From NCBI GenBank assembly GCA_965230795.1, contig OZ246020.1, positions 2,604,001-2,668,000 on the forward strand: a stretch of 64,000 nucleotides of DNA, given 5' to 3'. Positions 46,533-55,840 of the stretch are shown here, piece after piece. The notes under the pieces were generated by a model that saw nothing but the letters and a program-made list of their open reading frames with translations, was not told the DNA's origin and did not search any database. Positions within the stretch are counted from its first letter, which is position 1. Each line of letters opens with the position of its first letter. Made by a program: the position numbers and the translations under genes. Origin of the DNA: PZPK01 sp965230795 (GTDB lineage Bacteria; Pseudomonadota; Gammaproteobacteria; Pseudomonadales; Oleiphilaceae).

Positions 46533-46554
46533 TTACAGGGAGTAGCGCCTGTAA
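46533..46554. promoter_or_regulatory. Dyad upstream of the sigma-54 promoter
   Basis: TTACAGG (46533-46539) and CCTGTAA (46548-46554) are exact inverted repeats separated by 8 bases, centred about 84 bases upstream of the predicted start. This is a suitable place for an enhancer-binding protein such as PrsR; the regulator is inferred. Confidence 0.45.
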
Positions 46555-46628
46555 AATCAATCGACGCTTTATAAGACAAGCGCAATGAATTTGTGAACCG
46601 TGCACTCTGGAGATACGTATCGCTCGAG

Positions 46629-47186
46629 TCAGCCTAAGCGCTCAAGCGTCTCTCTGCGACTCACGCTGAGTTGATCTTCGGACACATCGAAGGAAACTGA
46701 TTGCTCTCTGAAAAAATGAAACCAGCGGTCTTCCAGACAGGCCAGAACATCCAGGGCTCGGTACGGCGACCTGTCTACAAACTCTGCAAACACCCGCGAA
46801 GATTTTCGTTTGGGTAAACCGACAAGAATTTCCGCTGCCAATTGACTATCCATGTAGTGAGCAGCTTCGGCAACATAATCCGGGGGAAGACCGCTGGATA
46901 CGGAAATGGCCTGCTTCAACTCCAGCTGATTGGATATTCTGGCTGCCACCGGTGGATCAATGAATTTCAGAGTTACAGCGTGGATAATAAAGTTGGGAAT
47001 GTATTTCAGAGTGTGGGAGATAGAGCCGAACATTTTGTCCAGACCTTCTCGCTCCTGAACCATTACGTCATCGAGATAAGCCCTGACATCCTTAAGCTGC
47101 TGAAGAGACATCTCCTCAAAAGATTCCGGCAACGGAGCATCAATATGATGTCGAAGCGCCTCCATCAGGTCTTCTCGAGACATCAT
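46629..47186 (-). CDS. Unrecognised 185-residue protein coupled to the TRAP permease
   Basis: A soluble helical protein with no family I recognise with certainty. The stretch at about 85-150 (AARISNQLELKQAISVSSGLPPDY, QLAAEILVGLPKRKSSRVFAEF) has alternating helices and 'aAeiLvgLp' repeats that recall the MgtE-type intracellular N-domain, so a regulatory role on a transporter is possible. I chose the ATG at 47186, which has GAGGGTGA upstream, 7 bases after the TRAP permease stop; longer readings overlap that gene. It probably forms an operon with the permease. Confidence 0.6.
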   Translation of the reverse strand: MMSREDLMEALRHHIDAPLPESFEEMSLQQLKDVRAYLDDVMVQEREGLDKMFGSISHTLKYIPNFIIHAVTLKFIDPPVAARISNQLELKQAISVSSGLPPDYVAEAAHYMDSQLAAEILVGLPKRKSSRVFAEFVDRSPYRALDVLACLEDRWFHFFREQSVSFDVSEDQLSVSRRETLERLG

Positions 47187-47193
47187 GTCACCC

Positions 47194-49278
47194 TCAGAAA
47201 GACTGATAGGCAAGTGGGCCGAACGCTACAATCAGCAAAGTTGTGGCCATCACCATTAGAGGCAGCAGCAAACGTTCATGTCGATAATAAAAGCTATCAC
47301 CTTCTTCCAGTGCCTTGCTCACCTCTTCATCCCCGACGACCTGTCGGGTCAACAAGTGGTTAAGCGACACCGGCGGACTCAAATAGCCTAACTCGAACGC
47401 CATCAGTGCAGTCATCCAGAAATGAACCGGGTCAATTCCCTGCGCGTAGGCCACCGGAGCAATCGTACCGGTCACCAGAATCAGGGCACCAAAGGGATCC
47501 ATTACCATCCCAATGAGCACCAGGAAGAGAACCAGAAAACCCATAGCCGCATAGGTAGAGCTGAACGCTTCAGGAATTTCCAGAACGCCCCCACCGCGCT
47601 CGATGATCCCGCCTACCGTAAAGGAACAGGCCATGAGCATCAGCAAGGCCCCTATCTGAATCGCGGAGTTATTCACGGCGGTGCCGAACGCAATACTCAC
47701 CGTGGGGCTTGCACCCGCGCTTTCATTTCGTTCCTTAAAATCCCGACTAAACCAGCGCTCATAAATCAACACCAATGCCACAATCACCGGCAAGACAACG
47801 GGCGCTGAAAATTCGTCCAGATAAGTGTCCAGCAAATAAGCGTAAGCCACCAGCACACCCGCGAGAATTGCAACATAGGGGAAAAGAGGGCCAAACTTTT
47901 TAAGCGAGGGCACTAACGCATCTTTCGCAGAAACCGGCCGCAAAGGCTCCTTTTTCGTGATCATCGCGAACACGGCAAATACAACCATACTCAGCAGAAA
48001 TACTCTGAAGCCCCAATGGAAGAGTTCGTCAGTGACAACTTCCTTGTTCAGAATCGCAATACCCACGACCAATAAACAAGGCCTCAGCACGACCCCTGAA
48101 CCGGTCATGGCGGTGACGGCAAGCGAAAGCTGGCGGCGCGTCCCTACCCTGCGCATCTCCTGATAGACCACCGCCCCCATGGCGATAATGATGATCCCGG
48201 AAGCGCCTGTGTACGCCGTCGGAAACGCCATCAGTGCAATCGCGAAAAACGCCAGCACCTCAGGCGGCAAATGCCAGGGTTTGAACACATCAAACAGTTT
48301 CGCGCCTAATAGCGTTTCTTTGAGAAGCATTCCGGAGAGAATATACAGACCAATGGCCAGGTGCAGATTCGTCAACTGAAAGATCTGGGTAAAGTAGATT
48401 GAAATGCCAGGAAAATGGGTTTCCGTCACGAAGAAGTGATAACACGCCGCCAACAACATATAGGTATGGATGGGAACCGTTAACAGCGCTCTCAAAGGGC
48501 TTCCTTTCTGCTCCTCGAACTCCTCAGCGTGTGAAAAGAACTGATAGACACAAATTATGGCCAGAACCGCGCAGCCCAGCATGAGGATAATCATCAGCTC
48601 CGGATTCGTCACTTCTGTCCCTGACGCATATGAACCGAGGTAAAAGGCATAGGTGGAAACACCCAGACCAAGGTAAGCGGCAAATTGCCCGAAAGACGAA
48701 ACATAGTGATCGAGACGGGTATGTACCGATCGGAACGCAATATGCTGCTTTTTCCATGTGGTGACGATTGCCGCCAGCATCAGCAGTAATATCAGTGTGG
48801 TTTTCTGCTGGGCGATGGCAAACAGACTGATATCGGCAAAACTGTGTTCTATGGTACGAAACAGCTCGACAGATTCAGTAAAGTTTTCCGAATAAATCCG
48901 GGCATTGGCATGTTTCTTCTTGCACACCTCAAGCTGGCTTATCAGTGAAGACCTGGCGGCTTCGCGGTCAAACTCGGAATCAAACAGGTCAAAATCATCA
49001 TTTTCGGCCGCATGCTCCTCGGCCAGTTCACCCAGACGGGATTCAATATCCGGAGAGGGATCACAATCTGCTACAGGCTGTTCGCCGCGTAGTATGAAAT
49101 AGTCATCCCAAAGATAGACGCCCAGCTTGAGCATCTGTGCATGAATATTTTCACTGGTGCCGGAAACAATAGTACCCAGCAATAACAACAGGATAGAGAA
49201 AGTCAGCAAGCGCTGTGTGCGAACACGCAGCGTCGACAAAAAACCGCGCGGCTCCGAAACCGTTTCCGTGGAACTCAT
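47194..49278 (-). CDS. Fused TRAP transporter permease (DctQM-like)
   Basis: A 694-residue inner-membrane protein. The C-terminal half resembles the DctM large permease of TRAP transporters (VLILVTGTIAPVAYAQGIDPVHFW and ELGYLSPPVSLNHLL). The N-terminal half has extra helices and resembles a fused small subunit. Between the first two helices (about 40-160) lies an acidic, probably periplasmic segment with Cys72 and Cys119, perhaps a disulfide. No DctP binding protein is encoded nearby. It precedes the unrecognised protein. Substrate is likely an organic acid, but is unknown. Confidence 0.82.
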   Translation of the reverse strand: MSSTETVSEPRGFLSTLRVRTQRLLTFSILLLLLGTIVSGTSENIHAQMLKLGVYLWDDYFILRGEQPVADCDPSPDIESRLGELAEEHAAENDDFDLFDSEFDREAARSSLISQLEVCKKKHANARIYSENFTESVELFRTIEHSFADISLFAIAQQKTTLILLLMLAAIVTTWKKQHIAFRSVHTRLDHYVSSFGQFAAYLGLGVSTYAFYLGSYASGTEVTNPELMIILMLGCAVLAIICVYQFFSHAEEFEEQKGSPLRALLTVPIHTYMLLAACYHFFVTETHFPGISIYFTQIFQLTNLHLAIGLYILSGMLLKETLLGAKLFDVFKPWHLPPEVLAFFAIALMAFPTAYTGASGIIIIAMGAVVYQEMRRVGTRRQLSLAVTAMTGSGVVLRPCLLVVGIAILNKEVVTDELFHWGFRVFLLSMVVFAVFAMITKKEPLRPVSAKDALVPSLKKFGPLFPYVAILAGVLVAYAYLLDTYLDEFSAPVVLPVIVALVLIYERWFSRDFKERNESAGASPTVSIAFGTAVNNSAIQIGALLMLMACSFTVGGIIERGGGVLEIPEAFSSTYAAMGFLVLFLVLIGMVMDPFGALILVTGTIAPVAYAQGIDPVHFWMTALMAFELGYLSPPVSLNHLLTRQVVGDEEVSKALEEGDSFYYRHERLLLPLMVMATTLLIVAFGPLAYQSF

Positions 49279-49361
49279 AGATGCCTCTTGTTGTTGTTCT
49301 TTCGGGATTCAACCCGAAACGGCGCTGATCTGTTTTTGGCGATAAGCCAATCAAGGTGACC

Positions 49362-51266
49362 TTAGACTTCGGCCAGGTCGCCCTTGGATTCCAACCATGA
49401 TTTTCGGTCACCTGCCCGCTTTTTACCGAGAAGCATGTCCATATTTTCCATGGTCTGATCGAGATCATCGATTGTCAGCTGCACCAGGCGTCGCGTATCC
49501 CGCGACATCGTCGTTTCCCGCAACTGCAAAGGGTTCATTTCACCAAGACCTTTAAAACGTTGAACATTGATCTTGCCTTTTTTCTTCTCGGCGGCGATTC
49601 GATCCAGGATTCCCTGACGCTCAGACTCATCGAGTGCGTAAAACACTTCCTTACCGACATCTATCCGGTACAGCGGAGGCATCGCGACATAAATATGTCC
49701 GGCTTCAACCAGAGGACGAAAATGGCGAATAAACAAGGCACACAACAAGGTGGCGATATGCAAGCCATCCGAGTCGGCGTCAGCCAGGATACAAACCTTG
49801 CCATAGCGCAAGCCTTCCAGATTACCTGAACCAGGGTCAACGCCGATTGCAACCGCAATATCGTGAACTTCCTGGGAGGCCAGGATCTCCGAAGAATCCA
49901 CTTCCCAGGTGTTGAGGATCTTTCCCCGTAGCGGCATGATCGCCTGATACTCTCGATCCCGGGCCTGTTTGGCTGAACCCCCAGCAGAGTCCCCTTCCAC
50001 CAGAAACAGCTCGGATCGCATGGAATCGCTGCCGGCGCAGTCAGCGAGTTTTCCGGGTAATGCTGGCCCCGCTGTCACCTTTTTACGGGCGACCTTTTTA
50101 CTGGCCTTCAAACGCCGTTGGGCGTTACTGATACACAACTCGGCCAGCTGTTCAGCTTCGTCTGTGTGCTGATTCAACCAGAGGCTGAACGCATCCTTGA
50201 CCACCCCGGAAATAAACGCCGCCGCTTCCCGCGAGGACAGGCGCTCCTTGGTTTGGCCGGAAAACTGCGGATCCTGGAGCTTGGCAGATAATACAAAACA
50301 GCTCTTATCCCAGATATCTTCGGGTCCGAGCTTGATGCCCCGCGGTAACAAATTGCGGAATTCACAAAACTCGCGCATCGCCTCCAGGCAACCGGTTCTG
50401 AAACCATTGACGTGCGTACCGCCCTGGGCCGTCGGTATCAGGTTGACGTAGCTCTCTTGCGTGAGCTCACCCCCCTCGGTAAGCCATTGGATCGCCCAAT
50501 CAACCGCTTCGGTATTGCCTGACATGGATCCGGTAAACGGCGCCGATGGGCAGGTTTCCAGGCCGTTAGTCGCGGAAACCAGATAATCTTTCAAGCCATC
50601 CTCAAAGAACCATTCGTCCTTTTCATTGGTCTGCTTGTTAACAAAGGAAACAGCGAGTCCGGGACACAACACCGCTTTCGCGCGGAGCACATGGCGCAAG
50701 CGGGAAATGGAAAATTTTGCCGAATCAAAGTACTGGGGATCAGGCCAAAAATGTACTCGGGTCCCGGTATTGCGTTTGCCAACAGAATCAATAACTTCCA
50801 GATCATCGGTTTTATCGCCACTTGCAAAGGCTATACGATGCAGATTCCCGTCCCGACGGATAAACACTTCCAGCTTGGTGGACAGCGCGTTTACCACTGA
50901 CACACCAACCCCGTGCAGACCACCGGAGAAGTTGTAATTGTCATTGGAGAACTTACCCCCGGCATGCAAACGGCTCAGGATCAACTCCACGCCCGGCAAG
51001 CCTTCCTCCTTGTGAATATCGACGGGCATCCCGCGACCATTATCCGTGACCGAAAGCGAGTTATCTTCATGCAGGACCACTTCGATTTTATCGGCATGTC
51101 CCGCCAGGGCTTCATCGACACTGTTATCGATAACTTCCTGCGCCAAATGATTGGGACGTGTGGTTTCGGTGTACATTCCCGGACGTTTTTTGACCGGATC
51201 GAGTCCACTCAGGACTTCGATTGAATCCGCCGTGTACTGCTTGGCAGCGCTATTCTTGTCTGACAT
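49362..51266 (-). CDS. parE: DNA topoisomerase IV subunit B, ParE
   Basis: A 634-residue type II topoisomerase subunit that decatenates chromosomes with ParC. The GHKL ATPase is visible at the N-terminus (VIDNSVDEALAGHADK, DNGRGMPVDIH and SGGLHGVGVSVVNAL). The TOPRIM acidic motif ELFLVEGDSAGGSAKQARD and ILADADSDGLHIATLL are present. The C-terminal RFKGLGEMNPLQLRETTM is diagnostic, and the length fits ParE rather than GyrB. ParC is not in the window. It is followed on the same strand by the TRAP genes. Confidence 0.97.
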   Translation of the reverse strand: MSDKNSAAKQYTADSIEVLSGLDPVKKRPGMYTETTRPNHLAQEVIDNSVDEALAGHADKIEVVLHEDNSLSVTDNGRGMPVDIHKEEGLPGVELILSRLHAGGKFSNDNYNFSGGLHGVGVSVVNALSTKLEVFIRRDGNLHRIAFASGDKTDDLEVIDSVGKRNTGTRVHFWPDPQYFDSAKFSISRLRHVLRAKAVLCPGLAVSFVNKQTNEKDEWFFEDGLKDYLVSATNGLETCPSAPFTGSMSGNTEAVDWAIQWLTEGGELTQESYVNLIPTAQGGTHVNGFRTGCLEAMREFCEFRNLLPRGIKLGPEDIWDKSCFVLSAKLQDPQFSGQTKERLSSREAAAFISGVVKDAFSLWLNQHTDEAEQLAELCISNAQRRLKASKKVARKKVTAGPALPGKLADCAGSDSMRSELFLVEGDSAGGSAKQARDREYQAIMPLRGKILNTWEVDSSEILASQEVHDIAVAIGVDPGSGNLEGLRYGKVCILADADSDGLHIATLLCALFIRHFRPLVEAGHIYVAMPPLYRIDVGKEVFYALDESERQGILDRIAAEKKKGKINVQRFKGLGEMNPLQLRETTMSRDTRRLVQLTIDDLDQTMENMDMLLGKKRAGDRKSWLESKGDLAEV

Positions 51267-51367
51267 AGATTTCCAAAAGGTGGGAGCGTTGAAACGAAGT
51301 ACTTTTAATTTTGGCTGTAGCTTATCTAAATTTCCCTACCCTGCCAACACGCATGAAAGAGCGTTTG

Positions 51368-51949
51368 TCAGAGCCCGGTTTCAGCGAGCTGCTTTCCCTG
51401 ACTGTCCATCACGACAATACGGTCAAAACCGGGACCCTCATCGTTCACTGTCATCACGATACATGGGCGGCTCAGTATTTGAGCAACGAGCTTGTCGCGT
51501 GATGGTTTGACAACGGCAATCGTTAGTTCAAGGGTGTTGAGTGACGCGCTGTGCAGGATTAGCGGTTCCTGATTCGTCGAAAGTTCCAGACTATAACCGG
51601 CTGTTGGAAAACGACCGGCATAAACAATCCGTGGCCGCCACACGTTGTCACTGCTACTCAGTCTGGCTGCCCAGTTTGGCGGCAAGTGCTGCAAAGCCTT
51701 CTCCCAGCCGTCTTTTTCCGGGAAATAAACCAACGTCTGGTTCTGTAGCCATGCCGAACATTCACTGAGTTGTGATACGGCTTCCACCTCTACCACATTA
51801 ACCAGGTCTTCCTGCGCGGAATGATTTGATAAACAACCGGGCGCCGAAACCAATGCACCCAAAACCAACAAGAGTCCGGTGAGTCGCCCGGTTATGAGCT
51901 TCCTCTCTGAACCTGACCCCGCCCGATATCCCAACATCAAGCTAAACAA
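51368..51949 (-). CDS. Lipoprotein with PrcB C-terminal-like domain
   Basis: A lipoprotein of about 193 residues. The signal peptide RLTGLLLVLGALVSAPGC ends in a weak lipobox. The C-terminal part (TAGYSLELS, ELTIAVVKPSRDKLVAQILSRPCIVMTV) resembles the PrcB protease-complex domain. In Treponema denticola, PrcB is a lipoprotein partner of the subtilisin-like dentilisin. Here it begins two bases after the S8 subtilase stop, so the two are translationally coupled. The start (TTG at 51949) is uncertain; an ATG lies at 51937. Confidence 0.7.
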   Translation of the reverse strand: MFSLMLGYRAGSGSERKLITGRLTGLLLVLGALVSAPGCLSNHSAQEDLVNVVEVEAVSQLSECSAWLQNQTLVYFPEKDGWEKALQHLPPNWAARLSSSDNVWRPRIVYAGRFPTAGYSLELSTNQEPLILHSASLNTLELTIAVVKPSRDKLVAQILSRPCIVMTVNDEGPGFDRIVVMDSQGKQLAETGL

Positions 51950-51951
51950 TG

Positions 51952-54690
51952 CTAGCGATCGGCACGCCGCACTGGCGACTGGCCGGAGTCTGTCCCGGCT
52001 TTATTCAACGCTTGCCTCAAAGATCTGAGTTGAACTGTGTCTTGCGGGCTGCCAAGAACTGATACCGAGGATTCTGCAAAATTCTGATACTGAACCGTAA
52101 ACTCCAATCCGGAAATACCGGACCCGGTCACATTGATATACTCGTTTTCGAAGAGCAAGGGATAGGCGCCCTTCGCTTCGCCCTGGTCGAACACAAAATA
52201 ATCACCGTCGTTATCGGTACTGGCTTCGAGGTAATAGCGTCCGGCCGGTACATCGGTAAAGTTAAAGGTGTACTCTCCGTCATCTAACACACCCACTACG
52301 GTACGAAATACTGAAATGATTTCGTCCGATTCTTCCGCTCCCTCAACCTCCGACTCTTGCAAGAGATAGACGTAGAGGTTACCAACGGTTCCACCTTCCT
52401 GCTCAAGCCGTGAAACAAAGACTTCCACGACTTCTTCTGCCACTGGCTCAGCTTCTATCTGATATTCGATCGTAATGGACGTAGTTAATGTGGGTTCAAC
52501 GGGAATCGCCAGATAATCGACCTGAACGAGATAGCGGCCAAGCCCATCGCCATCAACTGAAACAGGCGCTATGTTCAACCAGTCCACAGGACTGGTGACT
52601 GAAAGAATACTAACCGTTCCGGATCCCGGATTACTCAAATTCAGGTTGTCTGAGGTATCGCCACCAACAAAACCGAAACTGCCTGGAAACACATTCAATG
52701 ATGGCGAGATCTCGCCGCCACCACCAGCCAGACTGTTGGCAACACTGACTGCTTTCGCTGCATTGATCAGTCCAGAGCCATAATAGCTCACAGGATTACC
52801 AAGATTGTCCGTGATCTGGCCCGACGCCAGAATCGAAGCAAACTCGCTGGCATCCATGGCCGGATACAGTGACTTCATCAACGCGGCAACCCCGGCCACA
52901 TGGGGTGTTGCCATGGACGTCCCCACCAACTGACCATACTGACTGGCAAACAGCGTACTCAATATGCCATTTCCAAAACCATCAAAACCACCAGGTGCCG
53001 CTACGTCTATGTGTGAGCCAAAGTTGGAAAAACTCGACTTTTCCCTATCACTATCAACCGAACTCACCGCAATGACACCGCTATATGCAGCGGGATACTC
53101 AGGTGTGCTGGTCCCGGAGTTACCTGCCGCCGCGACAATGATCACGCCCTCTGCCAGCGCCGCATTAATGGCGTTGCGAAAGGTCTGTGAATCGGACTCG
53201 GAACCCAGAGACAGGTTAATCACATCGACTGGCTCGGCCAGCAACAAACCACTCGAATTAGCACGGCCTGCAGCGTAGTAAATGGCATCGGCGATATCGG
53301 CGACGGAGCCTGTGCCATCGACACCCAAGGTGCGCAGCGGTAATATTTGGGCATCAAAGGCAACCCCGGCAATCCCCCTGGCATTATTACCTTCTGCAGC
53401 AGCAATACCGGCTACATGTCCACCATGCTGGGAAGGCCCGGTATCGGTCGGGTCATTATCGGGAACGTTATTGCCATCGTCCGCATTCGCCGCATCACGA
53501 ATAAAATCGTAGCCAGGCAAAAGATTATCGTTAAGATCCAGATGATCCGGGTCGACGCCGGTATCAATTACCGCGATAGTGGTTCCAATGCCCGTTGAAA
53601 GCTCCCAGGCCGAAGGCGCATCAATAAGCGGCAAACTCCACTGCAAAGGGTAACGCGGGTCGTTGGGCGTGATCGCAGATGCCCGATAAAGATAGTTGGG
53701 CTCTGCATACTCTACGTCTTCCTGCTCAACGAGCTGTTTAATCAGCTCCAGCGTCTGCCATTTTTTCTGCTGCCTTGGAGGTAAAACCGCCGAGATTCCC
53801 GCTTTCTCAAAACTCAAAGCCTGACTCATGGTCTGATCACTGATTCGGAACAAACGTGCCTTTGACCCTAGGCGTTTGATTTCATGCATACCCTGCGATT
53901 GTATTGAGAACTGCCTGGAAGCCACACCATTCCGATCTTTTTCACTGACGGAGTCGCGGTACCGAACCAGCACTTCACCGGGCACAAAAGCGGCACTTAA
54001 GTCGGGCATACCGGCCACAGCACTGCCTTGCAGATTCTGGGATACAGACAAGGTGTAGAGGACGGGAACACCAACATCTTCGCTCCCTTCAAGGACAATA
54101 TAGTAATCAGCAGTTGAGGGAACGGTAAGCGTTTGGGTCTGGGATTCGCTGAAGGCTATGCGGTCGACTTCGTTACGCGTGTCGGCATCAATTCGCTCGA
54201 ACAGCACCAGATCAAGATCGATATTGTCGCTGGCCGTCAGATCAAAGTCATCGGCGGGGAAAACGCTGAGACTGACACTTTGGTTTGCCGACATCCTCAG
54301 CTCGAATACATCCAGCAGATCTTTTTCATAACGGACACAGTTAAATGCGCATACGCCTTCTGCATCCAAAAATTCGCCACTGGTGCCACTGAGATAACCA
54401 CCAAGTTTCACCGGGTTCAACACATACTGTGCTTCAGCAAAGCTATTGTTAGCATCGTTGAAATCGAAATTGCTTCGCTCCTCGACATCACTATCCACAT
54501 CGGCATAGTTTTCAATACTCACACGCCCCGACACAGAGAAGGCATTCCCCTCACCGTCACTACTATCATCGCTGGAAGAACTGGAGCTGGAACCGCCGCA
54601 TGCAGCAAGCAAAAACAAGGCTACAAACAGCAGGCTTGAACGCAGAGCCACAGCAAATTGACTGCGAACAAGAGAAAGAGGATTGAACAA
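51952..54690 (-). CDS. Lipid-anchored S8 subtilase with extra domains
   Basis: A 912-residue lipoprotein protease. The lipobox LLAAC places Cys31 as the lipidated residue, followed by a serine/aspartate-rich linker. A PPC-like region (about 75-215) and a fervidolysin-like prodomain (235-335) precede the peptidase S8 domain with the triad Asp376 (AVIDTGVDPDH), His422 (SQHGGHVAGIAA, glycine replacing the usual threonine of HGTHV) and Ser592 (GTSMATPHVAG), and Asn524. A beta-rich C-terminus follows. The start is TTG with a GGAG site. It is in an operon with a PrcB-like lipoprotein. Confidence 0.9.
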   Translation of the reverse strand: MFNPLSLVRSQFAVALRSSLLFVALFLLAACGGSSSSSSSDDSSDGEGNAFSVSGRVSIENYADVDSDVEERSNFDFNDANNSFAEAQYVLNPVKLGGYLSGTSGEFLDAEGVCAFNCVRYEKDLLDVFELRMSANQSVSLSVFPADDFDLTASDNIDLDLVLFERIDADTRNEVDRIAFSESQTQTLTVPSTADYYIVLEGSEDVGVPVLYTLSVSQNLQGSAVAGMPDLSAAFVPGEVLVRYRDSVSEKDRNGVASRQFSIQSQGMHEIKRLGSKARLFRISDQTMSQALSFEKAGISAVLPPRQQKKWQTLELIKQLVEQEDVEYAEPNYLYRASAITPNDPRYPLQWSLPLIDAPSAWELSTGIGTTIAVIDTGVDPDHLDLNDNLLPGYDFIRDAANADDGNNVPDNDPTDTGPSQHGGHVAGIAAAEGNNARGIAGVAFDAQILPLRTLGVDGTGSVADIADAIYYAAGRANSSGLLLAEPVDVINLSLGSESDSQTFRNAINAALAEGVIIVAAAGNSGTSTPEYPAAYSGVIAVSSVDSDREKSSFSNFGSHIDVAAPGGFDGFGNGILSTLFASQYGQLVGTSMATPHVAGVAALMKSLYPAMDASEFASILASGQITDNLGNPVSYYGSGLINAAKAVSVANSLAGGGGEISPSLNVFPGSFGFVGGDTSDNLNLSNPGSGTVSILSVTSPVDWLNIAPVSVDGDGLGRYLVQVDYLAIPVEPTLTTSITIEYQIEAEPVAEEVVEVFVSRLEQEGGTVGNLYVYLLQESEVEGAEESDEIISVFRTVVGVLDDGEYTFNFTDVPAGRYYLEASTDNDGDYFVFDQGEAKGAYPLLFENEYINVTGSGISGLEFTVQYQNFAESSVSVLGSPQDTVQLRSLRQALNKAGTDSGQSPVRRADR

Positions 54691-54978
54691 GGATGATCTC
54701 CGGAACTGGTAACTACTCTAGTCTGCTAGCAATGGCCTGAGCGCAAGCGGAAATAGCGCACATAGTCGTGTAACAGAATATAGAAAATAGTAGCAGATCT
54801 TACTTGTCCTGCGTTAGCCACATCGAACAAAGTTCAGGACGTGACCAATATCCCAAGCGAAGAACGCGTCCTGTGGTAGAGTCTGGCCAATGGCGCTAAA
54901 AACTGCTTGCAGAACATGCTTCTCGACAGTGGCGCCATTTTAGGAAATGCCCAGGGATCAGGGCATAACAGCCTCAAT

Positions 54979-55028
54979 CCGGGCTGCTCTTCCAGCCTTA
55001 AAGCCGGGCAGCTCTTGCAGTTTTAAAG
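54979..55028 (+). repeat. Tandem 25-base direct repeat
   Basis: Two adjacent 25-base copies (54979-55003 and 55004-55028) agree at 21 of 25 positions; each begins CCGGGC and ends TTAAAG. They lie about 50-100 bases upstream of the predicted sigma-54 start near 55078, a position suited to an enhancer-binding protein. Confidence 0.6.
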
Positions 55029-55051
55029 AAGAGTGCGCTCCTTCAGAAAAA

Positions 55052-55067
55052 AGGCACCGGAAAAGCA
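55052..55067 (+). promoter_or_regulatory. Sigma-54-type promoter of the second PEP-CTERM gene
   Basis: AGGCACCGGAAAAGCA has the essential GG and GC exactly ten bases apart and the GGCAC part of the sigma-54 consensus, though the -12 element is weaker (AAGC for TTGC). Predicted start is near 55078, 21 bases before the ATG. Confidence 0.5.
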
Positions 55068-55098
55068 ATCAACAATCATTGAGTAAAAGGAACTTACC

Positions 55099-55815
55099 AT
55101 GAAACATCTCTTAGTACATTCAAACACCTGCCAACACCAAAAAGCCCATACAGGCCATTGCTCACTTCGAACAGTCTTTGGTGTGGCAGCCCTGAGCCTC
55201 TCTATGGCTCAAACCAGTGTTGCGGATATTATCTGGCAGGATGATTTTTCCATGTCGAACAGTGACACACTGGGTTCAGGCTGGATGGAGATTGAAAATC
55301 AGAACAATGATGTCGCCATCTATCAAAATCAGTTGCGATTACGTGACCATCAAAACGGTATCGATGCAGCAGCCTGGCATCAGTATTCACCCGCTGGATT
55401 TACAGATCTCTCGATTTCCTTTGATTGGCGTGCTACCAGCAGCACCGAGCCCTCAGACATGCTATTTGTAGGATGGAATGCGGGAACGCCTGACTGGTCA
55501 CCTGTCTGGCAAACTGCGCTCGGTGGTTCAGTCTTTGCGTCGGTTTCTCTGGATCTGTCTTCGGTACCGGTCGAATCAGAGATGACCCTGTCATTCTGGC
55601 TGGATGTGGGCGCCAGCAACGAAACCGTCTACCTGGATAATCTCCTGCTTGAAGGCAATCCAGTTTCAGATATCGTCGATATGATCGATGCAACCGATAC
55701 CAGCATCGACGACGGCACGGTAACGGCAGTCAGTGAACCTGGCTCACTGGCTCTACTCTCACTCGGCAGCCTGTTTTTGCTCGGGACTCGCCAGCTTGGC
55801 AGTGCTCGCGCCTGA
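55099..55815 (+). CDS. PEP-CTERM sorting-domain exported protein
   Basis: A 238-residue exported protein with a signal peptide (hydrophobic GVAALSLSMAQTSVA near residues 28-42), a mature beta-sandwich-like region (DDFSMSNSDTLGSGW, typical of laminin-G/lectin-like folds, unproven) and a C-terminal PEP-CTERM signal (SEPGSLALLSLGSLFLLGTRQ). An AAAAGGAA ribosome site precedes the ATG. The C-terminal motif matches that of the first PEP-CTERM protein. The function of the mature domain is unknown. Confidence 0.82.
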   Translation: MKHLLVHSNTCQHQKAHTGHCSLRTVFGVAALSLSMAQTSVADIIWQDDFSMSNSDTLGSGWMEIENQNNDVAIYQNQLRLRDHQNGIDAAAWHQYSPAGFTDLSISFDWRATSSTEPSDMLFVGWNAGTPDWSPVWQTALGGSVFASVSLDLSSVPVESEMTLSFWLDVGASNETVYLDNLLLEGNPVSDIVDMIDATDTSIDDGTVTAVSEPGSLALLSLGSLFLLGTRQLGSARA

Positions 55816-55840
55816 TACCGCGTTTGTTTCTCAGCCCATG

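Larger units (their letters stand above)
54691..55098. other. Intergenic region upstream of the second PEP-CTERM gene
   Basis: No gene is supported in these 408 bases. The right end holds a tandem direct repeat and a sigma-54-type promoter, listed separately. The left end must contain the promoter of the divergent subtilase gene, which I could not identify. Confidence 0.4.

Noticed and set aside
49300..49319. 7-bp hairpin after parE
   Set aside because: No T-run on the minus strand, so I do not call it a terminator.
54890..54910. Sigma-54-like TGGCGC ... TTGC upstream of the subtilase region
   Set aside because: GG and GC are 11 rather than 10 bases apart, and the TTGC is farther still.
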